Shown here: piece after piece, positions 57,503 through 64,000 of the stretch
How positions within the stretch are numbered: position 1 is the stretch's first letter
Layout: each line of letters starts with the position of its first letter
Source: Mactromeris polynyma
Lineage: Eukaryota > Mollusca > Bivalvia > Venerida > Mactridae
NCBI GenBank assembly: GCA_032209605.1
Contig: JASFXZ010000012.1
Coordinates: forward strand, 3,286,001 to 3,350,000
Direction: 5' to 3'
DNA: 64,000 nt
Translations under genes and position numbers: made by a program
Notes under the pieces: generated by a model
Told to the model about the DNA's origin: nothing
Database searches by the model: none
What the model saw: only the letters and a program-made list of their open reading frames with translations

Positions 57503-60500
57503 GGTAACCAACTCATGTTGACCACTTGTTTGTGTGTCTGTCTGTAACCAACTCATGTTGACCACTTGTTTATGTGTCTGTCTGTAACCAACTCATGTTG
57601 ACCACTTGTTTATGTGTCTGTCTGTAACCAACTCATGTTGACCACTTGTTTGTGTGTCTGTCTGTAACCAACTCATGTTGACCACTTGTTTGTGTGTCTG
57701 TCTGTAACCAACTCATGTTGACCACTTGTTTATGTGTCTGTCTGTAACCAACTCATGTTGACCACTTGTTTGTGTGTCTGTCTGTAACCAACTCATGTTG
57801 ACTGCTTGTTTGTGTGTCTGACTGTAACCAACTCATGTTGAACACTTGTTGTGTGTCTGACTGTAACCAACTCATGTTGAACACTTGTTGTGTGTCTGAC
57901 TGTAACCAACTCAGGTTGAACACTTGTTGTGTGTCTGACTGTAACCAACTCACATTGACCACTTATTTGTGTGTCTGACTGTAACCAACTCATGTTGAAC
58001 ACTTGTTGTGTGTCTGACTGTAACCAACTCAGGTTGAACACTTGTTGTGTGTCTGACTGTAACCAACTCACATTGACCACTTATTTGTGTGTCTGACTGT
58101 AACCAACTCACATTGACCACTTATTTGTGTGTCTGACTGTAACCAACTCATGTTGACCACTTATTTGTGTGTCTGACTGTAACCAACTCATGTTGAACAC
58201 TTGTTGTGTGTCTGACTGTAACCAACTCATGTTGACCACTTATTTGTGTGTCTGACTGTAACCAACTCATGTTGACCACTTATTTGTGTGTCTGACTGTA
58301 ACCAACTCACATTGACCACTTATTTGTGTGTCTGACTGTAACCAACTCATGTTGACCACTTATTTGTGTGTCTGACTGTAACCAACTCACATTGAACACT
58401 TGTTGTGTGTCTGACTGTAACCAACTCATGTTGACCACTTATTTGTGTGTCTGACTGTAACCAACTCACATTGACCACTTATTTGTGTGTCTGACTGTAA
58501 CCAACTCATGTTGACCACTTATTTGTGTGTCTGTCTGTAACCAACTCACATTGACCACTTATTTGTGTGTCTGACTGTAACCAACTCATGTTGACCACTT
58601 ATTTGTGTGTCTGACTGTAACCAACTCACATTGACCACTTATTTGTGTGTCTGACTGTAACCAACTCATGTTGACCACTTATTTGTGTGTCTGTCTGTAA
58701 CCAACTCACATTGACCACTTATTTGTGTGTCTGACTGTAACCAACTCATGTTGACCACTTATTTGTGTGTCTGACTGTAACCAACTCATGTTGACCACTT
58801 ATTTGTGTGTCTGACTGTAACCAACTCACATTGACCACTTGTTGTGTGTCTGACTGTAACCAACTCATGTTGACCACTTATTTGTGTGTCTGACTGTAAC
58901 CAACTCACATTGAACACTTGTTGTGTGTCTGACTGTAACCAACTCATGTTGACCACTTATTTGTGTGTCTGACTGTAACCAACTCATGTTGACCAATTGT
59001 ATGTGTGTCTGTCTGTAACCAACTCACATTGACCACTTATTTGTGTGTCTGTCTGTAACCAACTCATGTTGACCACTTATTTGTGTGTCTGTCTGTAACC
59101 AACTCATGTTGACCACTTATTTGTGTGTCTGACTGTAACCAACTCATGTTGACCAATTATTTGTGTGTCTGTCTGTAACCAACTCATGTTGACCACTTAT
59201 TTGTGTGTCTGACTGTAACCAACTCATGTTGACCACTTATTTGTGTGTCTGACTGTAACCAACTCATGTTGACCACTTATTTGTGTGTCTGACTGTAACC
59301 AACTCATGTTGACCACTTATTTGTGTGTCTGACTGTAACCAACTCATGTTGACCACTTATTTGTGTGTCTGTCTGTAACCAACTCATGTTGACCACTTAT
59401 TTGTGTGTCTGACTGTAACCAACTCATGTTGACCAATTATTTGTGTGTCTGACTGTAACCAACTCATGTTGACCACTTATTTGTGTGTCTGTCTGTAACC
59501 AACTCACATTGACCACTTATTTGTGTGTCTGACTGTAACCAACTCATGTTGACCACTTATTTGTGTGTCTGACTGTAACCAACTCACATTGACCACTTAT
59601 TTGTGTGTCTGACTGTAACCAACTCACATTGACCACTTATTTGTGTGTCTGACTGTAACCAACTCACATTGACCACTTATTTGTGTGTCTGACTGTAACC
59701 AACTCATGTTGACCACTTATTTGTGTGTCTGACTGTAACCAACTCACATTGAACACTTGTTGTGTGTCTGACTGTAACCAACTCATGTTGACCACTTATT
59801 TGTGTGTCTGACTGTAACCAACTCACATTGACCACTTATTTGTGTGTCTGACTGTAACCAACTCATGTTGACCACTTATTTGTGTGTCTGTCTGTAACCA
59901 ACTCACATTGACCACTTATTTGTGTGTCTGACTGTAACCAACTCATGTTGACCACTTATTTGTGTGTCTGACTGTAACCAACTCACATTGACCACTTATT
60001 TGTGTGTCTGACTGTAACCAACTCATGTTGACCACTTATTTGTGTGTCTGTCTGTAACCAACTCACATTGACCACTTATTTGTGTGTCTGACTGTAACCA
60101 ACTCATGTTGACCACTTATTTGTGTGTCTGACTGTAACCAACTCATGTTGACCACTTATTTGTGTGTCTGACTGTAACCAACTCACATTGACCACTTGTT
60201 GTGTGTCTGACTGTAACCAACTCATGTTGACCACTTATTTGTGTGTCTGACTGTAACCAACTCACATTGAACACTTGTTGTGTGTCTGACTGTAACCAAC
60301 TCATGTTGACCACTTATTTGTGTGTCTGACTGTAACCAACTCATGTTGACCAATTGTATGTGTGTCTGTCTGTAACCAACTCACATTGACCACTTATTTG
60401 TGTGTCTGTCTGTAACCAACTCATGTTGACCACTTATTTGTGTGTCTGTCTGTAACCAACTCATGTTGACCACTTATTTGTGTGTCTGTCTGTAACCAAC

Positions 60501-61992
60501 TCACATTGACCACTTATTTGTGTGTCTGTCTGTAACCAACTCATGTTGACCACTTATTTGTGTGTCTGACTGTAACCAACTCATGTTGACCACTTATTTG
60601 TGTGTCTGTCTGTAACCAACTCATGTTGACCACTTATTTGTGTGTCTGACTGTAACCAACTCATGTTGACCAATTATTTGTGTGTCTGTCTGTAACCAAC
60701 TCATGTTGACCACTTATTTGTGTGTCTGACTGTAACCAACTCATGTTGACCACTTATTTGTGTGTCTGACTGTAACCAACTCATGTTGACCACTTATTTG
60801 TGTGTCTGACTGTAACCAACTCATGTTGACCACTTATTTGTGTGTCTGACTGTAACCAACTCATGTTGACCACTTATTTGTGTGTCTGTCTGTAACCAAC
60901 TCATGTTGACCACTTATTTGTGTGTCTGACTGTAACCAACTCATGTTGACCAATTATTTGTGTGTCTGACTGTAACCAACTCATGTTGACCACTTATTTG
61001 TGTGTCTGTCTGTAACCAACTCACATTGACCACTTATTTGTGTGTCTGACTGTAACCAACTCATGTTGACCACTTATTTGTGTGTCTGACTGTAACCAAC
61101 TCACATTGACCACTTATTTGTGTGTCTGACTGTAACCAACTCACATTGACCACTTATTTGTGTGTCTGACTGTAACCAACTCACATTGACCACTTGTTTG
61201 TGTGTCTGACTGTAACCAACTCACATTGACCACTTGTTTGTGTGTCTGACTGTAACCAACTCACATTGACCACTTATGTGTGTGTCTGACTGTAACCAAC
61301 TCACATTGACCACTTATTTGTGTGTCTGACTGTAACCAACTCACATTGACCACTTATTTGTGTGTCTGACTGTAACCAACTCACATTGACCACTTGTTTG
61401 TGTGTCTGACTGTAACCAACTCATGTTGACCACTTATTTGTGTGTCTGACTGTAACCAACTCATGTTGACCACTTATTTGTGTGTCTGACTGTAACCAAC
61501 TCACATTGACCACTTATTTGTGTGTCTGACTGTAACCAACTCATGTTGACCACTTATTTGTGTGTCTGACTGTAACCAACTCATGTTGACCAATTGTATG
61601 TGTGTCTGTCTGTAACCAACTCATGTTGACCACTTATTTGTGTGTCTGACTGTAACCAACTCATGTTGACCAATTGTATGTGTGTCTGTCTGTAACTAGC
61701 TCAAAGTGACCACTTGTTCTGTGTCTGACTGTAACAAACTCATGTTGACCACTTGTTTGTGTGTCTGACTGTAACCAACTCATGTTGACCAATTGTATGT
61801 GTGTCTGTCTGTAACTAGCTCAAAGTGACCACTTGTTCTGTGTCTGACTGTAACAAACTCATGTTGACCACTTGTTTGTGTGTCTGACTGTAACCAACTC
61901 ATGTTGACCACTTGTTTGTGTGTCTGACTGTAACAAACTCATGTTGACCAATTGTATGTGTGTCTGTCTGTAACTAGCTCAAAGTGACCACT
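57503..61992. repeat. 40-bp satellite array, about 4.5 kb
   Basis: Roughly 112 units of AACCAACTCATGTTGACCAC then TTATTTGTGTGTCTGACTGT. Variants: CATGTTG/CACATTG/CAGGTTG, CTGACTG/CTGTCTG, 39-bp units with TTGTTGTGTG, and ACCAATT for ACCACTT. The right edge has AACTAGCTCAAAGTGACC units. Lies in FNTA intron 2 and contains a long-range duplication. Confidence 0.98.
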
Positions 61993-62060
61993 CAATCTCA
62001 ACCTCTGGATCTGAAATTCTTGTGCCTTACCCCCTAACCACTTTGTTTCCCTAGTATACT
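61990..62060 (-). mobile_element. degenerate tRNA-derived SINE head at the array edge
   Basis: On the minus strand: A-box-like GTGGTTAGGGGGTAAGG, then AGATCCAGAGG and a decayed B-box GGTTGAGATTG. Abuts the last 40-bp unit. Confidence 0.5.
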
Positions 62061-64000
62061 GAGCATTAATTTTACATCTCTGAAATGAGGACTTGTTGTC
62101 ATTCTATGGTACCCAATGTCAATGTTTCTGTATATCCTACATGGTTGGTGCTTTATCAAACCTTTTAAATGTCTCACTGTTAAGTTTTCAAGCCATATTA
62201 CCAATCAGTTGTTATTGTTTTGAGTTATGCAATGATTTTCTAGAACATGCATCTAATGCAATATGAGCTTTTTGAAATACTTTGATTCGTGGAGTTCCAA
62301 TGGAAATCAATAAGATGTCTCTTAGTCACCGTTACATTATTGAAATGTTAAACATGAGTGGAATATTACTGCAATAAAAGTGTATTCTCTATACTTCTGC
62401 TGAGTATTTTCCATGTACTGTTGCTTCAGTATATTTCTGGACAGACTTTAGCTAGCTTTGAAGATCCTATTCTTGCAACATTATGTTTACAAGGCTTGTC
62501 TTCTCATATATTGTGAATGTTGACATGTACTCAGATATATTGTATATGCTTTATGAAATCATTTGAGCTTGTCTGCTTGTATGAATGTTATGTGGCGTTT
62601 TTGATAAAGAATGGTTGAGTCAAGGTCATGGTTATTTGCATCGATTTATCAACAAATGAAATTGAGAATCTACAGGAAAGAGATTGTTGACATACTGTGA
62701 TAACCTTGAATATATACAGTGATGATATGGCTATAAATGATTGAACACTCTGAATAACATTTGGAGACCTTCCAGTAATCGTAATACTTACTTATGAAAT
62801 ACCAAAAGCTAGGCCAAGCACTGCTGTAGCCAATGTGTTATTATTACATTGCGGGTGTAGACTGCCAATTTTACTGACACAAAGTCATAAATTAATTTCA
62901 TGTATATATAAAACATACGAGTTATTTTCAAGGTAAGTTGTAGATGGTTTTTCTTGGTATTGACACATTTATTACTATTATAATGCACTTGTTCATTCAA
63001 TCTTCATACATGTTTCCCCCAGGGCTGTAAAATATGGTTTGTTTGCACTAATCTGACTGACCCTTCTTCACTCTCCTTTGCACTATTTTAATTCCATCAG
63101 ACATTCTGGAGCAATTTTATGTTCTTTAAATGTTCGTAAAACATAAAATAGATACTGACAATGATGTTGATTTAAAAACAGTTGGCAACAAGGTTAACAC
63201 TAGATTATAATGGCACTGACTACCATGTCACTGTGACCATTTTCACTCTTATAACACATTTATGTGTCTAAGAATAAAATCAAATGGGAAAAAATGTTAT
63301 ACTGACCTACCCGCCATCTCTAAATTTTTTGGAGACGGTTTGCAGAAACAAAGATTTCTTGGTTTAAGGAAAACTGTGCTTGATTTATGTAGATATGTGC
63401 TGAAAAATCACTTAGAGAATGTCTGTAAAAAAAATCCATGATAAGTATGCATCATATCAAGAAATGTGTCTGTTATTTGTATGGCCTCTTACATTTACAG
63501 GTTACTGTGTTATACGGTGACATAGCAGTCAATGAGTATCTATGCCATTGTAAGAAATCCTGGTTATTAGACTGGATAATGCAGTTGCCCCAGGGCCCTT
63601 ATTCACAAACACTTTAAGACTGAAACTCGGTTTTAGACTTTAAAATTGCAAAGTTATATTTACCAGCCTTTCGTTTTTGTATAATCTTAATGAATGAAAT
63701 TTTGTCAGAATAATTGTTGTAACCCACTCGACATGTTTGCAAAGTTTTATTAAAATGAATATATAAATGTAAAGGTAGGAGCGAATAGTACATTTAACAT
63801 ATTAAAGTGTATGTCTCAGTTTCAGTTTGACAATGTTTGTGAATAACGCCCCTGGCCTCTGAGTGGCTTTATGGGTAGAATGATCTGACTTAAGCTGATG
63901 GGAAGGCTCCAGTTTATTACTTGCGCTCGGATTGACGTATTTTCATTGAAGACCTAACTTTGGATTTTATTTCAGGCTTCTGGTGTCAAGGTTTGCTAGC
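62061..64000 (+). other. FNTA intron 2, right part
   Basis: No exon recognised. Holds the MITE at 63590-63855. A ttttatttcag acceptor-like site at 63975 reads on to the window end without a stop but does not resemble FNTA. Confidence 0.45.
63590..63855. mobile_element. MITE with TTATTCACAAACA ends
   Basis: CCAGGGCCCTTATTCACAAA at the left faces the complement of the right end (CCAGGGGCGTTATTCACAAA). Inner arms also pair (GACTGAAACT). 266 bp, no target duplication recognised. Confidence 0.7.

Noticed and set aside
63976..64000. Possible FNTA exon 3 after a ttttatttcag acceptor
   Set aside because: Continuing the split Trp codon gives WLLVSRFAS, unlike the HFRR-type sequence expected there. 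Too short to judge.

Overview
The window is nuclear DNA from an invertebrate animal, most likely a bivalve mollusc. It is AT-rich, its genes are split by GT-AG introns, and the spaces are filled with minisatellites, tRNA-derived SINEs and terminal-inverted-repeat (TIR) elements. The bivalve assignment is inferred from the repeat flavour and was not tested.

Three host genes are recognisable from exon translations that join in phase. (1) A FAM53-family gene (+): four coding exons between 4624 and 21009. It lacks its start, which is upstream, probably outside the window. Its 14-kb intron carries five long or short tandem arrays. (2) YKT6 (-): seven coding exons from 37997 down to 32110 give a complete 199-residue longin/R-SNARE ending in the prenylation box CVIL. 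(3) FNTA (+): the first two coding exons (45151-45289, 50031-50145) of the alpha subunit shared by protein farnesyltransferase and geranylgeranyltransferase I; the rest lies beyond the right edge. FAM53 and YKT6 are convergent. YKT6 and FNTA are divergent, with coding starts 7.15 kb apart, so a prenylated SNARE lies next to a subunit of the enzyme that prenylates such proteins.

Between YKT6 and FNTA sits a 5'-truncated non-LTR retrotransposon (RT ORF 41013-42713, -). Three larger non-autonomous TIR elements with visible target duplications lie at 34672-36330, 38949-40191 and 46046-47171. At least eight smaller MITE-like or fold-back elements and about five tRNA-headed SINE copies are scattered through the rest.

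Eight minisatellite arrays total about 12.3 kb, roughly 19% of the window: units of 32 bp (2.3 kb), 15 bp (3.3-4.3), 36 bp (8.8-10.4), 18 bp (12.6-13.4), 39 bp (14.5-16.8), 62 bp (19.3-19.8), 35 bp (27.2-28.5) and 40 bp (57.5-62.0). The long ORFs over them are by-products of unit lengths divisible by three. The most interesting signals are the YKT6/FNTA neighbourhood, a shared CG/TG/CA pattern of unit variants in several arrays (as expected of methyl-CpG decay), a 1.36-kb higher-order duplication in the 40-bp array, and a copy of FAM53 3'-flanking sequence abutting the 35-bp array. No CRISPR, operon or prokaryotic system is present.
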